Below, in pieces: positions 1 through 11,840 of a stretch of DNA of 64,000 bases. The DNA lies in the NCBI RefSeq assembly GCF_900964775.1, contig NC_041807.1, positions 38,214,013-38,278,012 on the forward strand, given 5' to 3'. The DNA comes from Scleropages formosus. Its lineage: Eukaryota; Chordata; Actinopteri; Osteoglossiformes; Osteoglossidae. A program made the position numbers and the translations under genes. Each line of letters starts with the position of its first letter. The stretch's first letter is position 1. Under the pieces are notes generated by a model. That model was not told the DNA's origin. It made no database searches and was given only the letters and a program-made list of their open reading frames with translations.

Positions 1-540
1 TAATTATTATTATTATTATAAGCATTATTCACTTATGCTTTAACCAAGTATGACCAGTATGCTTTGAGTTTCAAATATTTTATTTTATAATTAAAATTAG
101 AGAAAAAAGGAGAAGAAATGTGCTAAGTGGACAGCAACGTTTCCCCTTCTGGAAAGCGAATCGAGAAACCTGTTAGTCGAGTCTGCGAGGTGCTACTTCC
201 CTCCCGGACCCACCCGTCTCTCACTGGCAGCCTGGTTTCGGGGTAAAAATTAAATAACTTCCACAAAAGCGCGGCCCACGGCGAGCTGAGCTCCTCGACT
301 CATACGTGGTGTCGGTCCAAATTCCAAATTCCAAGTACGTGGGATGAGTCCAAATTCATTAAATGGGATTTCCCATCATGCACTGCAGTGTTTGTGATTA
401 AAACACGGCGTTAGAAACCAGACCGGTCCGAAATCCACCCGTCCATCTGCCTCTGAACTGCGTTGTATGCAAATGAGCAGCTGAGATGCACCCAGGAGAT
501 GAAAGCAAGCGGTTACCACCAAAGGGACCGTGCTTCACCG

Positions 541-566
541 CGGGGTTGGGGTTGGGGTTGGGGGTG
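541..566 (+). repeat. G-rich short tandem repeat (GGGGTT-like)
   Basis: Three to four tandem GGGGTT-type units followed by GGGGGTGG are visible. Four or more G-runs separated by short loops fit the general pattern for a G-quadruplex, and the unit resembles telomere-type repeats without being the vertebrate TTAGGG. Confidence 0.7.
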
Positions 567-1302
567 GTATAGACACCGATCGAGAAGAACCTCACCTTCA
601 GCAGCTCCACGCACTCACTTACCCACCACAAAATCCACCAACACCACCACCCCCCGCTCCCGGTCACCTGGGCAGGCAAAGGTCAACTTGCCGTGTGACT
701 CAGCACTGAGGAATTCTGGGAAGTGTGAGGAGTGCGCACGTTCCACGCCAATAATCATACCAAGGAAAGAACCCCGAGAGAGATGCCGCGATCGGGAGGA
801 ATATTGCGTTGGAGGAACGTCCTTGTGTTTTATTTGTGTTTCTGTGTGACCGCAGAAAAGAGAGGAACTGAAGTCACTATGGAACTCATTGTTACATTAC
901 ACACGTCTCCCTCCACTTATTCTCAAAGTGGATAATAATAATAATAATATTAATCTTTTACCTCTTAATATGCTGCACGACAAACTGTTAAAATGTACTG
1001 CATAAAATACTGTACATTAAAGAATTAGAAATTATATACAAATATTTCTATATATTTTAAAAATATATAATAAATTATATAAGTGGATACAGTGTAGCAC
1101 ACTGGTGAAATCAGCAGGTCAAGTAAGACAAAGTATCTTCTCAAGGGCACAACAGGAGAGCCTCATCTGGGACAAGAACCAACAACCAGCTGATGACTTA
1201 AGGTTACATATTTACCGAGAGCAAAGGGGACAAGTGTGGGGTTGAGATGCGATTTCCGTGAGTGATCTTCTCTGAATTCCCAGAGCGTGAGCGTGATCGT
1301 GA

Positions 1303-1305
<3 letters not shown>

Positions 1306-1338
<33 letters not shown>
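1306..1338 (+). repeat. (CT)n microsatellite
   Basis: An uninterrupted CT dinucleotide run of about 16 units. The minus-strand arginine/glutamate repeat open frame across it is an artefact of the repeat. Confidence 0.9.
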
Positions 1339-1345
<7 letters not shown>

Positions 1346-2130
1346 GGATAACACAACAGCACTCAATAGAAACTAAATCAGTTTTATGTTTTGACAAGCA
1401 ATTCAAGTTTATCATCATTCATCGCAGAAATAGAAGGTAAGTGTCGATACCGTGCGGAAGGGTTTGGCCAACAGAAGAGGAGCTCAACAGCTGGAAGTAC
1501 AAGCGTGGGATCGGTAACCTTGGAAAAAATATGCAGCACATTTGCGAAGCGATTTTTGCCAAAATGTTATCGGCGGTGGAGATGATTCACGCAGCACACC
1601 CTTTTCTGGCCTCATCTGCTTTCGTGCACACGGAACGCCGGCGCTGGAGCGCCCTAGGCTGAGCTCGCCGGCACTCCGGGACGCGGAGGGTGAAACGTTC
1701 ACGGAGATCTCGGGTTTCAACATCTCCGCGGCCCAAGATAAGAGGCAGAGAGGGGTGGAGGAAGGGCCGCGAGGAACTGCTCGACGAGCCCCCGGGGCCC
1801 TGACGCACGGGCTCGTGCTGCGAGGAGCCGGAGGTTTCGCAAACGGGGCGCGTCCACGTGACTCGGACCCGAGATATTCATCAGCTAAAGCACAACGTGT
1901 CCAGCGTTCGTGGTCCTGACTGCTCGCGGGACAAAGTCAACACTGTGGTCGTGTCACCACAGTGTTACCACAGAAGAATGCCTTGGGAGTGTAGGGGGCT
2001 ACTGGTACTTGGACCCCCCCACAGTTTTTTTCCCCCCTTCCTTGCTTTGTATTTGGGGTTTTTTTTGTTTTCCTCTCCTCAACTACCATCTGGTTTACTC
2101 TACAGTGAGCTGTAACTGTTATAACTAATA

Positions 2131-2338
2131 CACACACACACATTTTCAGAACCGCTTGTCCCTTACGGGGTCACGGGGAACTGGAGCCTACCCGGCAACA
2201 CAGGGCGTAAGGCCAGAGGGGGAGGGGACACACCCAGGACGGGACGCCAGTCCGCCACAAGGCACCCCAAGCGGGACTCGAACCCCAGACCCACCGGAGA
2301 GCAGGACTGTGGTCCAACCCACTGCGCCACCGCACCCC
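2131..2338 (-). mobile_element. tRNA-derived SINE with 14-bp target-site duplication
   Basis: The element reads on the minus strand. Its tRNA-like head has an A-box-like TGGCGCAGTGGG and a B-box-like GGTTCGAGTCC, followed by a conserved body and a (TG)n end that appears as (CA)n on the plus strand. It is bounded by a perfect direct repeat, TGTTATAACTAATA, at 2,117-2,130 and 2,339-2,352. The intact duplication and near-consensus body suggest a fairly recent insertion. It belongs to the main SINE family of this window. Confidence 0.9.
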
Positions 2339-2618
2339 TGTTATAACTAATAATGAATCATTTACAGTTACTTTTCTCAGCGCTGTGACATTGTGATGAA
2401 AAACGCTCCATAAAAAGAGAGAGATTAATTGAGCTGAATCACCCGTTTTGTTTGGGATGCATGGAATGGCAATGCGCTTTTTAACGGTGGTGTTTACGAT
2501 GTGTCAAAGGTGATGTTACCTGTCATTAATATAGAAAAATGTTTCCATTTTGAGTTTTTCATATGATTTAAGGGGTTTTGGGGTCCACTGTGAAGCAGGA
2601 GTACAAGATGGACGGGGT

Positions 2619-3191
2619 CAGGACAAAACCTGCTTAGGACAAAACCCCCTCTTTTGAAACACAAAGTACGACAAAATTTTCTTAATTAAAAAAAAAAAAT
2701 GACAAAAGCCCCTGTTTTTTCTGTTTTAGCTAATACCATTTAATACCATTCTAATTGGGAGAAAAAATACGAATTAAGTAATTTAATACTGAAGTAATCC
2801 CAGAAAATATTACAATCTTTTTCTGTAATGGCATAGGACACAGCATCAGGTGGTAGTAAAATTAAATTGAAATAAACCTTAACAGTCAACATATTTAATT
2901 ATTTATATGTTCTAACATTTAATTTTTTTTAATTATTTTTCAGAGACATATCATGTTCTTTTAATTCTGTTTTTTATAATTGCACTAGTATTTATACTGC
3001 AAAACAATGAGCTGTAAACTTATAACAAGTATTAATATATGCTACAATACAATACTTATAATGCCTTCCTTATTGCGGTCTCATTATATAATAAATGTGG
3101 TTTTACAACTCAAAAGTTTCATAAACTACACATAATCAGAAGAATAAAAATTTTGTTAATTAATTATTTGTCCTATGGGGGTTTTGTCCTG
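2619..3191. repeat. Possible inverted-repeat (MITE-like) element
   Basis: CAGGACAAAACC at 2,619-2,630 is matched in inverted form by GTTTTGTCCTG at 3,181-3,191. A second internal AGGACAAAACCCCC at about 2,636 pairs with GGGGGTTTTGTCC near the right end. The inside is AT-rich with no coding capacity. This is consistent with a short non-autonomous DNA transposon, but I could not fix a target-site duplication. Confidence 0.4.
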
Positions 3192-3994
3192 TGCTTAAGA
3201 CTCACGGACCAAAGAGGATGCCCTCATCGATAGTGTGTTTCAATGTCTATGACGGTGTTTTTTTTTTTTTTTTTTTATGAACATGTTTTGTGTTTGTTAT
3301 AGATCAGGTGTTGGACCATTTTGTGTTTACAGAACAAAATGTGCCAACTGGCTGTAATGTGAGTAACTGTGAGACTGGAATATATATTTTTATATGGAGA
3401 TTTTTTTTCTCTTTGGTTTATTCAACATTCTACTCAACTTATTTTCATAGAGCTCTTGTCTCATGCAGCGACACAGAGCGCTGAACAAAGGGTCAGGGGA
3501 CACAGTCGTAAAAGATATACTAGACATAAAATAACCCTACAGATAAAATATTAGCCACACATTTAATGACCGAGAACTACGTTATCTAGTATAGATAAGG
3601 ACTAAGCCAGTGGCAACTGAGGAGAGGAAAACAAGATGCTCCCAACCGGAAAGGAGCAAAGGGGGGAAAAATAAACCCCTGGGGGTCCAAGTGCCAATAA
3701 AGTTCTGGATCTGTTCATATATTTATAGACAAAAAATAAAATAGAAGAGTATGACACACATACCCTTTCTCGAGCACCTCTTCCAGAAATAAAACTGTAC
3801 GAGAAGGAAGTGTAGAAGTCGATAAGGATCAGGAGTTGAATTTATTGCCATTACACCTTGGAAGGTAGTTCCCTATAGAGAAATAAGCTCTTAGACGGAA
3901 CACAAAGAGGCCGAGAGGAGCTTTATCAGCTCTCAACATTCCTGTGCTCAGCGTTACTGCATTCGGTGCTGTTCCAGCTATCTCTCCAGTAAAC

Positions 3995-4043
<49 letters not shown>

Positions 4044-4651
4044 TCATATCCTCTCAAAGGCTGCTGTCTGCAGGCCCTTTTCCCTCCTCCTCCTCTCTCT
4101 ACGGCCTGGACTGCGGAAGAGCCAAAGTCTGCCTGGTTTCACAGCCGTTCGCTTCAGAGCCACGTTCGTACCCCTCCGCGCGTCGTTAGTACGAGCCGCC
4201 GACTCGTCGAGCGAGACCTTCACAGCGTCACACGCACGGACGGGATGGAGGGAAATTAATGGCAGGAGCAATTGTGTCCTTCAGCACTTCCCAAAATGTC
4301 ACTTCTTGCTGATCTCTTCTACTGCACAACTCATAACAAGTGAGGAAAAAAAAAAAAAAAAAGTTATGAAAAACTTTTACACACACAGAGAAAAATGTAT
4401 TTACTTTTATTTATCTCACTCTTCTCTGCAAATCAGCTTGCAGTTTAAAGCTACTTACACTGATTTACTCATTTATACAGCAGGGTAATTTTTACTGTAT
4501 CACCAGGATAAGTACCTTGCTCAAGGGTACTAGTGCTGGAGGTGGGATTCGAACCTGCAACCTCCGACCCCAAAAGGAGCAGCGCTTACCACTGCTCAGT
4601 ACATTTCATAGTAAATAGTTATTGAGTTTCTATCTCCTGCGAACTGTGAAA

Positions 4652-4688
<37 letters not shown>

Positions 4689-4799
4689 TACTGGGATCTT
4701 TCTTCACTTTATTATATATTCATCTACCCAATAACCTTCTGTGAGGCAACTTATTTGTGAGGCGCTTCTTAGACAAACATATCTACCCTCTCATACACG
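3192..4799. other. Gene-free stretch with microsatellites and a SINE-like piece
   Basis: No gene is recognised. A CA repeat lies at 3,996-4,038 and a TG repeat at 4,654-4,684. The segment from about 4,430 to 4,610 resembles a common fish interspersed repeat (gctacttacactgatttac, later cttgctcaagggtac and gattcgaacctgcaacc). A similar piece recurs near 18.0-18.3 kb. Confidence 0.5.
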
Positions 4800-4916
4800 C
4801 ACTCATTTTCATTGACCATGTATCCTTGAGGGTCATGGTGATTCAAAGCCTATCCTGGAAGTACTGGGTGCAAGGTGGGGGCACTCTGGACAGGATGCCA
4901 GTCCATCAGAGGGTAG

Positions 4917-4978
<62 letters not shown>

Positions 4979-5100
4979 AAAGCTCCCCTGCACTGCATGT
5001 TTGGACTGTGAGAGGAAACCAGAGCACCTGGAGGAAGTCCACACAGACACAGGGAGGGAAACATGCAAACTCCACACAGACTGAGCTGTTTTTGAACCTA
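4800..5100. repeat. Fish SINE-like repeat interrupted by (CA)n
   Basis: The sequence contains the motif gacaggatgccagtccatc, then a (CA)n run at 4,918-4,975, then tggactgtgagaggaaacc and acatgcaaactccacacag. These phrases recur in fish interspersed repeats. Related pieces lie at 7,725-7,915, 12,480-12,720, 36,620-36,700 and 58,590-58,670. Confidence 0.6.
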
Positions 5101-7724
5101 TGCCTGAACAGCACAGGTGCTGTAAAGGACCAGTGCTACACAACTGTAATACAGAAGGGTAATTTTTACTGTATCATTTCAGGTAAGTATCTCAATCAGC
5201 AGTAAGCGTGGATGTTCTCAATTCCAACTCTGTTCTGGTGGAACAACCTCCCCCTCTCACTCAGAACTGCTGAAACTCTGTCCACATTCAAGAAGGGTCT
5301 GAAAACTCACCTTTTCTAGACTCACTTTGCCCAAGATCTCTCAAGCTCATGCATGACGTAAAAGTTCATGCGCCATAACTTCATAATCATACCCAGATAA
5401 GCCTTTACACAGCACCTACTCCGGCATTGTATGTAAATGTTTGTGTACCTTTTAAAAAATAAAATTGCAGCAGGTTATGAGGATTCATCTATCCTGCATT
5501 TTATGCACCTCCTCACACAATGAACATCTGTGCATCAACCAGAAAGTAATAAACCAAATTTACTTAAGAATAACATGTCTGCAGCCATGTCTCTGTCTCC
5601 TAATGCAATGTACAAATTGTATTTTCTGTGAAATACAGATCGCTTTGGAGAAAAGCATCTGCTAAATGAATAAATGTAAAAGTATCAAAGCAGGATGTAG
5701 GATTCAAGTCTAGGTCTTCAGAATACAAATTGACAGCTGGACCCTGGACTCTCTCCAGCTGCATCCAGGTAGTTGGCGTCATTCACCTATGAAAAGCTGC
5801 AGGAGAAACAAGTTCACCTACGAAGTCATTTAGTACCAAGTGACCCCCCCCCCCACCCCCCACCAGCACAGGTAGGTCCTCACTTTCAATGTATTACTCT
5901 TCAAAATGCTGCCAGTCCTCTCGAACACGCTGAGGGAACGAAACACCAAGACTATCTGCGCTTCGGCTCAGCGGGCACCTCTCGAACCCGTCTCCCCCGG
6001 GACAAGCAACCTTCCCGCTTCGTTAACCCCGAGACCTTGTCCAAACAACGCGTCGTTCCTACGACAACATCAATCCCCCCTTTGGGCTCCGCTCCAGCTG
6101 CGAACAAAAAGCCTCTATCCCCCCGGTCGGGCAGGGATCCATCGCTGGGCCGGGACCCCCGTGCCGTGCGCGGGCCACGCCCACCACCCCCCAGACGGGC
6201 CTGGAAGTCATTACGAAAGGCTCGGCTGCGGAAAGCAGAGCAGCCGTACACTAAGGGCATCGGGCCGCTTGGCACGTTGACTGAAGAGAGGTCAAAGGTC
6301 ACCCTAGATGCACAAAGTCAGGGTCAGGTCACAACAGGAACCCGTGACCTGAGATCTCTCTGGCACAAACAGGGTAAATATTACAATAGTATACATAACA
6401 ACACATACACTTTTACATATACCTTACACTGTTCTCCAAGGTTTGTACACTGAGCTAGTTACAGCAAGGTAACTTTTACTGCATCTCTTTAGAGTATGTT
6501 CCTTGATCAAGGGATGGGATTCGAGGGAGGAAAAAAAAAAAAACAGCACCAGTAAATCAGCACTATGCACAGCGTTTGGGACACATCAAACAAATCACTG
6601 GATCTCCAAATGTATACATGAGTTTTTTTTTTCCCCCCAAAGGAACATGGTAAAAACCCGCAGACCCCCCCAAATCCCCAAACTCGGACCAAACATTGGA
6701 ACCTTAAGAACTCAAAATGTTGATAAGAAATACCATAAGGATGATGAGGCCACTCGGCCTATCCTCCTCCATAACATCAATAATTTGAATGCTCTGAGTT
6801 TTTCTCAGTGAAATAAAAAGTTAATGTGTACAATGAAACCGGAGAAACTCTCGCTTCACCCTTCCCCTCATGTGACATGTTCATAACCTTCATTCCACTG
6901 CAGCGCAATAATCTTCATAATAACACAGCAAGATATTCGTCCAAATGGGACCAAGGTGCACGTCAGCACCTACGTTCATGCAGGTTGTTCATTCGCAAAC
7001 CCAAAACTGTCCTGACCGCACCACAAGGATGCTTGTTCTTAACCTAGTTTGAATGAAATGGTTCCTGTGCTCTGCTCGAACCCAGCGCCCAGACTGTTTC
7101 CACCTGCTGTTCGAAAAGCGACAGATCTGACCTTAACTGAGACCTTCAGAAATTAAGTTCTCAGCATGGTTTTAAAAAAAAAAAAAAAAAACAGTAAAGT
7201 GAAAATCCTGGGTGGCAGGGGTGGGGGGTGCCAAGGGATACAAGGGCAGATTTGGGAATCCCGCAAGGATCTGCGGCGCCTCGCCGTAACCTGTGGAGGT
7301 ATGCGAACCTTGGTGTGAACGTTCATGTCAACGAAGGTGCGAACGGACGCCCGACAAGAGCGCCGACTCTTCAGCCGCGACGTTTACGGCGACTCGGCAG
7401 CAGCCCGCAGGGAAACACTCACAGCTAAGGATAAACCGGCACATAATTGGTTGCTAAGCAACCGCAGGGATTAGCCGATGCTGAAGCCAGCTTTGAGTCC
7501 ATCAGGGGTCTGAGTAACACCCCAAAAATATTTATAGCAAACGGGAGAAACCAGCGAAATGAGAAAGCGCTGAATCGGACCGACCCAATTCAGGACATTC
7601 CCTTCACACCCGAGTCTCGCCAGATTTCTGGTTCATCAGCAGTTTTCGCTATTTAACTGGTCCGTTTGCACGTCAAACTCAAACACAGCGCAACATCCAT
7701 TTATCATCAATAAACGCTTGCCCA
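5101..7724. other. Gene-free stretch; GC-rich patch 5,880-6,300
   Basis: No protein was recognised. The GC-rich patch supports overlapping open frames on both strands, including a proline/arginine-rich 226-residue plus-strand frame. None shows domain similarity or flanking splice sites that I trust. The small piece ctttggagaaaagcatctgc near 5,645 is a fish repeat tail that also occurs at 19,056. Confidence 0.4.
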
Positions 7725-7805
7725 GTGCCGGTGCCCAGAGGTTCACAGTCCATTCTGGAAACACAGGGCGTGCGAGAGGGTACACACTGGATGGGACAGC
7801 AGGCA

Positions 7806-7860
<55 letters not shown>

Positions 7861-7915
7861 CAATTCAGACTAACCCGTTTGCCCGAGACACATCTTTGGA
7901 CTGTGGGAAGAAAAA
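7725..7915. repeat. Fish SINE-like repeat with (CA)n core
   Basis: The core is a (CA)n run at 7,819-7,859, preceded by a CT run. It is followed by agacacatctttggactgtg, a phrase shared with the repeats at 36.6 and 58.6 kb. Confidence 0.55.
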
Positions 7916-10140
7916 ATTACACATTTTTATAAAATTACACACACATATGCATATATACTGTGCGTGTGTGCGCGCGTGTGTGTGTAATTATATAAAAATG
8001 TGTTAATTTAAATACTGGAACCCGGTCAAACAGTGGACGTGAATTATACTTACTATATAAACACAGACATGGGATAGATAACATATAGACAGTATAAATA
8101 TTTATATAGCAAGTATAATCAGTACGAAACCTTGTGACATTTCAACCCGTGACCTAGAGAGAAAAACCACAGCACCTCGGGCTGTGGCTCAGCTTTGCCT
8201 CCGAGTTCACCTCCACCGTTTGACCGGGTTCCAGTATTGCAAAAGGTGGATTTGCAGAAAAGGTAAATGGAAAAGGTGAGGAATTTTCCACATTTCCTGC
8301 AATGCTGCCACATCTGAGGGACGAAGCCGCCCCTCGGGATCCCCGTGACCCAGAGAGGATGAGGAGCCACGGACCCTCTGATGTTTATTCAAGCACTCCC
8401 ACGCTGCAGAACAACACACAAACACGACACGAAATGCCTAACATATACAGTATACAGGACTAAATCTGTTATGAGATCGTTTTAACTACGTTACGGAAAT
8501 ATACAAAATCCTGCGTTTGTTTTCCCGTGAAAAGAAATCCCAAGATCAGCAGCAATTGGGGGGAAGTCTGAAAAATAAGTAGAAAAGTGTAATTTTGGAC
8601 AAAGCGTGGGACACTGAAGTGGGAAAAGGTGCAGATTGAACTCTGAGCTCATTTTCCCAGGTTTGAAAACTGATGTCACCGTTTCCATGGAGACCTGAGG
8701 GCCAACATGATATTTCTGATGGAGCCGCATGACATTCGGCGCAACTCCCGGAACAACACCGAACCCCGTCCCGCGGTACGACTGAGATGCAGGACGGCTC
8801 CGAGCTGGAGATGGGAACACGACTCGGAGAGAAGGGCAATGAATGCGGCGCCGTGTTTTAGCACAGGCCAGACAGCGGGAGGCGCTCCGCAGCAGGGTCT
8901 CCCTCTCCAGGCTCCTTATCTCAGCAGCCTGCCCTGCTATGTTTGCCAGCCCAGCCCTGCTCCACCGAGCCTCCCACTATGCCCACATGCCAGTCAGTCC
9001 ATCTAAACAGGTACCATGCTGTCGAAATACCGCGGTCCACGGATATTTATAGTGCTGATCTCCACACCCCTCGCTCACAGCCTGGAACACACAGCGTCGA
9101 TGTGACGCCGGTGACCGATAGTGTACAGCAGCAGTACAGGAATTCAGCTAAAGGAAGGCAAACAGCACCAAGGACATGAACCAAATGTAATTTTAAAAAG
9201 GAACTTCCATTTATCACTTCTTAAGTGCATCTCTGGTACAAAGTACTGCAATAACTACACTTCTCAATTAATGAGCTCCGTCCACAATTGGATTTGTGGA
9301 ACCCCTCAAGTGGCACCATAAAGTCATTAGAATTTCTACATGTGTTAAAAGGTTTGTTAGAGAGCCACTCTCTTTTGATGCTTATGTCCAAAATTATCTT
9401 ATATCTTACAGATGTACAGTTGTATATTTCAGAGAGAGAACCGAGGGCTCAGATGGCACCCGATCCAACAACCTTTACACGATAACACACTAGCCTACCA
9501 CCGTATCATCTGTGACCTTAGATAACATACACATTTCAGCGCTGATACTTCAGTGGGAAGTGTTTCATACATCACTTCTTACTGTAGGTGATGACGCAGT
9601 AAAACTTAGTGACATGCCTTTGTTATGCGCAGCCCCATGTCTAGGAGACACAGCAAAACAAACACCCAGTTTGTGGCTCCACCAAAGTCCCATTCGCACT
9701 TTAGTACCTCACCATTTTCTATTTGTTCAGTTAAATTTCAAAATTTTAAGTTTGTGTGTTCGGACACTGGCAGAACGGAGAAGTTTGTTTTCAGACACAG
9801 TACGATGTCATGCGGCCCACTTCTTGGGGTCATGATTAACTCCTTATTATAAGGAATTAACTCCTTATACTGCCATCTCAACACAGAACTGTTGGACAAA
9901 CTCCGCTAATTCGGGCGGCATTTATTGCCAGTAAAAATTAACTTCTCTGCAGAGAAAGGAAGGTCATCCTATGGAGCTGTGTAATCACTCATTCCAACAC
10001 TGTGTGGGTGTTCAGAACACCACCACCATTAATTACTCTAAAATTAATCATTATTCGCATGAGCATCAACACAAGAAGCCATTAATTATGTGTTCACTGA
10101 GACGAGGAAGTACCACTATTACTTAGAATATTTCTTACTG
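7916..10140. other. Gene-free stretch, probably first intron of the kinase gene
   Basis: No exon was recognised on either strand. I looked on the minus strand for the second PB1-coding exon expected after HYGG of an atypical PKC and did not find it. If the 10.6 kb exon call is right, this is intron sequence and the remaining exons lie to the left of the window. Confidence 0.4.
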
Positions 10141-10154
10141 AGCAATTTTGCCCA

Positions 10155-10242
10155 TGACGTCATTGTAAAGCGTTTAATCATTACGTCAGTGTCAAGAAAG
10201 CCGAATGACGTCGCCACAAGCAGGACTTTGATAATGACGTCA
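10155..10242. promoter_or_regulatory. Cluster of four CRE/ATF-type sites
   Basis: Four CRE-like octamers fall within 88 bases: TGACGTCA at 10,155, TTACGTCA at 10,181, TGACGTCG at 10,206 and TGACGTCA at 10,235. Two are perfect palindromic CREs. The cluster lies about 400 bases inside the predicted first intron of the minus-strand prkcz-like gene, so it could act as a promoter-proximal CREB/ATF control region. Binding is inferred from motifs only. Confidence 0.6.
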
Positions 10243-10599
10243 CACACGCAGCAAAAGTAATATTAACACAGGTTACAGTCATTTGTGTTGCAGAAGAGTG
10301 TTTTTTGTGAAGCTTTTGTGTTTCTGGAGTTTGTTGTTAAAATCACTCACGTTCACACCTTTTTACTTTAATCAATGTGACACAGATTGACGGGCCCTCA
10401 AGTCCAAACTGCGAAAGTTTCTCTTTTATACAATAACTTCTACCACACAGCACGACTTCTCTTTACCGCCACTCCTTAAGTTTAAATCTTCTCTTTTTTA
10501 TTATTATGTTATTAGAATATCATGGACGCACACGCGGTGCTAACGGTGGTTAACTAGTCCTTTCTTCCTCCTGGTTAAGTAGTGCTAGTTAGTGGTGTG

Positions 10600-11280
10600 C
10601 GGAGAAACGGGGAGTTGAGCGCCGCTGGGTCTCTACTCACTCACCCCCCGTAATGGGCTTTGATCTTCACGGGCTCCCAGAGCGGCTCCATGACGGATCG
10701 CATCTCGGTGGGCATCGGCGCCCCGGCCGGGTCACTCGTCGTCGTCGCTGCGGCGGGACGGAGCGGAGCGGGACGGGACGGAGCGGGACGGGACGGAGCG
10801 AAGCGGAGCTCGATGGTCCGCGGTCCGCCCGGCGGTGGGAGGAGGACGGAGGAGGAGGAGGACGAAGGAGAGCGGCGAGACGGAGGACAGACCCACTGAG
10901 TGAAGTTCCGCGGACGGAAAGGCGGTCGGAGGAGAGAGCGCGGATGTCCCGGCTCAACAGGTGGCTCCTTTTCCGCCACCGGGCGGAGCGTGCGAGGGGT
11001 GATCTAGTATGGAGGGGAGGCTCCGGACACTGGCCGGACGGACGGACGGACGGACGGACAGACGGACGGGGCGCAGATCCACCTGTTGCCGACAGCGTTG
11101 GGCTGCGATCCCTACGCTGCAGCGGGTCGGTTACTTATTATTTCAGCGGGACATGGCGAGTTAAAGGGAGCTCGGCGGCCGAATCCAGCCAGTGTCCGCC
11201 TCCACGGCGAGTGCGTGCGAGAGCGCGAGCGCTCATGGCCACCGGTTATTAATCCACTCGCCGATTACTAGTTCTCATCA
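10600..11280 (-). promoter_or_regulatory. CpG-island promoter around prkcz-like exon 1
   Basis: The stretch is markedly GC- and CpG-rich. It contains a GGGACGGAGCGG-type minisatellite near 10,755-10,800 and a (GGAC)n run near 11,035-11,066. The only splice-supported coding exon inside is on the minus strand (10,645-10,715), so transcription is expected to start between about 10,720 and 11,250 and run leftwards. The 199-residue plus-strand and 112-residue minus-strand frames over the block are repeat- and GC-driven, apart from the last 23 codons of the minus-strand frame. Confidence 0.65.
10645..10715 (-). CDS. prkcz: First coding exon of an atypical protein kinase C (prkcz-like)
   Basis: The minus strand encodes MPTEMRSVMEPLWEPVKIKA followed by HYGG, and a GTGAGT donor follows at once (intron from 10,644 leftwards). 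Human PRKCZ begins with a short variable leader and then VRLKAHYGG, the first strand of its PB1 domain, and its first coding exon ends at that glycine pair. The match in leader length, motif and exon end supports an atypical PKC. The family acts in cell polarity and NF-kB signalling through PB1 binding to Par6 and p62. I chose the first methionine of this short leader because the longer upstream in-frame extension is low-complexity. The rest of the gene was not found and should lie left of the window or in unrecognised exons. TNFRSF14-like genes to the right fit the human 1p36 order. Prkci is the main alternative. Confidence 0.6.
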
Positions 11281-11714
11281 CTAACAAACAGGCGTCAGTC
11301 CGCCGTTAACTCCTCGCGCGCTGAATGAATGCCTCTGCGCGGCTCTCGTGTTTCTGTCCTCTTTAACCTCGCCTCCACTGTTTTTCTATTAGCACTGTAT
11401 AGTATAATACAGTACTCACTACAGGATTATTCTGAGTTATATTGCACTGGGTGGATGATTGTGTTTGTGGGAAGTAATCTCAGATTAAATCTGAAGTGCA
11501 CAACTCCGCTCTAAAACTGCTGTCACACTGAGCTAATTTCCAATAAATACTTGGCTAAGCATTGCTATGCGAAATCAAATGGTACTGTTACTCTAAGAAG
11601 CACACTTTTAGCCAACGACTCGTTTTTTCAAACTTGACATTAGAAATTGTCTGTCTCGAGGATGAACCGCCTCATGTACTTCCGGTAAAGTGAACGTGCT
11701 CGAACTCGATTTCG

Positions 11715-11840
11715 ATTGGCTGTGTGTCCCTCGAGCTCCTGAGGGGAAAGGCACTATTGGCTCGATCTGTGGTCGGTCTCCCTGGAGACCTGGTTTAAGG
11801 GTCGATGGCAGCCAATAGAAATTCACACACCTTGACCAAT
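11715..11840. promoter_or_regulatory. CCAAT-box cluster
   Basis: Two inverted CCAAT boxes (ATTGG at 11,715 and 11,756) and two direct ones (CCAAT at 11,812 and 11,836) fall within 126 bases. An ETS-like ACTTCCGGTA lies about 40 bases upstream, near 11,679. Convergent NF-Y sites of this kind are typical of promoters. No associated coding exon was identified, so the transcript it might drive is unknown. Confidence 0.45.

Larger units (their letters stand above)
1..2130. other. No gene recognised; upstream flank with one GC-rich patch
   Basis: No reading frame here resembles a known protein. The stretch from about 1,440 to 1,930 is GC- and CpG-rich compared with its AT-rich surroundings. It could be an alternative promoter of the minus-strand kinase gene whose first coding exon lies at 10.6 kb, but no splice-supported exon was found. 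Short open frames there exist on both strands and look like by-products of GC content. Confidence 0.4.

Noticed and set aside
1542-1919. Possible alternative first exon of the kinase gene in a GC-rich patch
   Set aside because: No minus-strand leader with a donor that would join the PB1 exon in phase was found, so only the GC-rich patch is reported.
4918-4975. CRISPR-like array
   Set aside because: The direct repeats are dinucleotide microsatellites; no spacer-repeat structure exists anywhere in the window.
4833-5143. Frames with long Cys-Val or Thr-His repeats (also near 3.9, 7.7, 28.5 and 55.5 kb)
   Set aside because: Translations of CA/GT microsatellites and SINE tails.
5773-6453. Plus-strand 226-codon proline-rich frame
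   Set aside because: Low-complexity, crosses a GC-rich patch with equally open frames on the other strand, and resembles no known protein.
10653-11252. Plus-strand 199-codon arginine/glycine-rich frame
   Set aside because: It lies over CpG-island minisatellite sequence, opposite the kinase exon, and has no recognisable domain.
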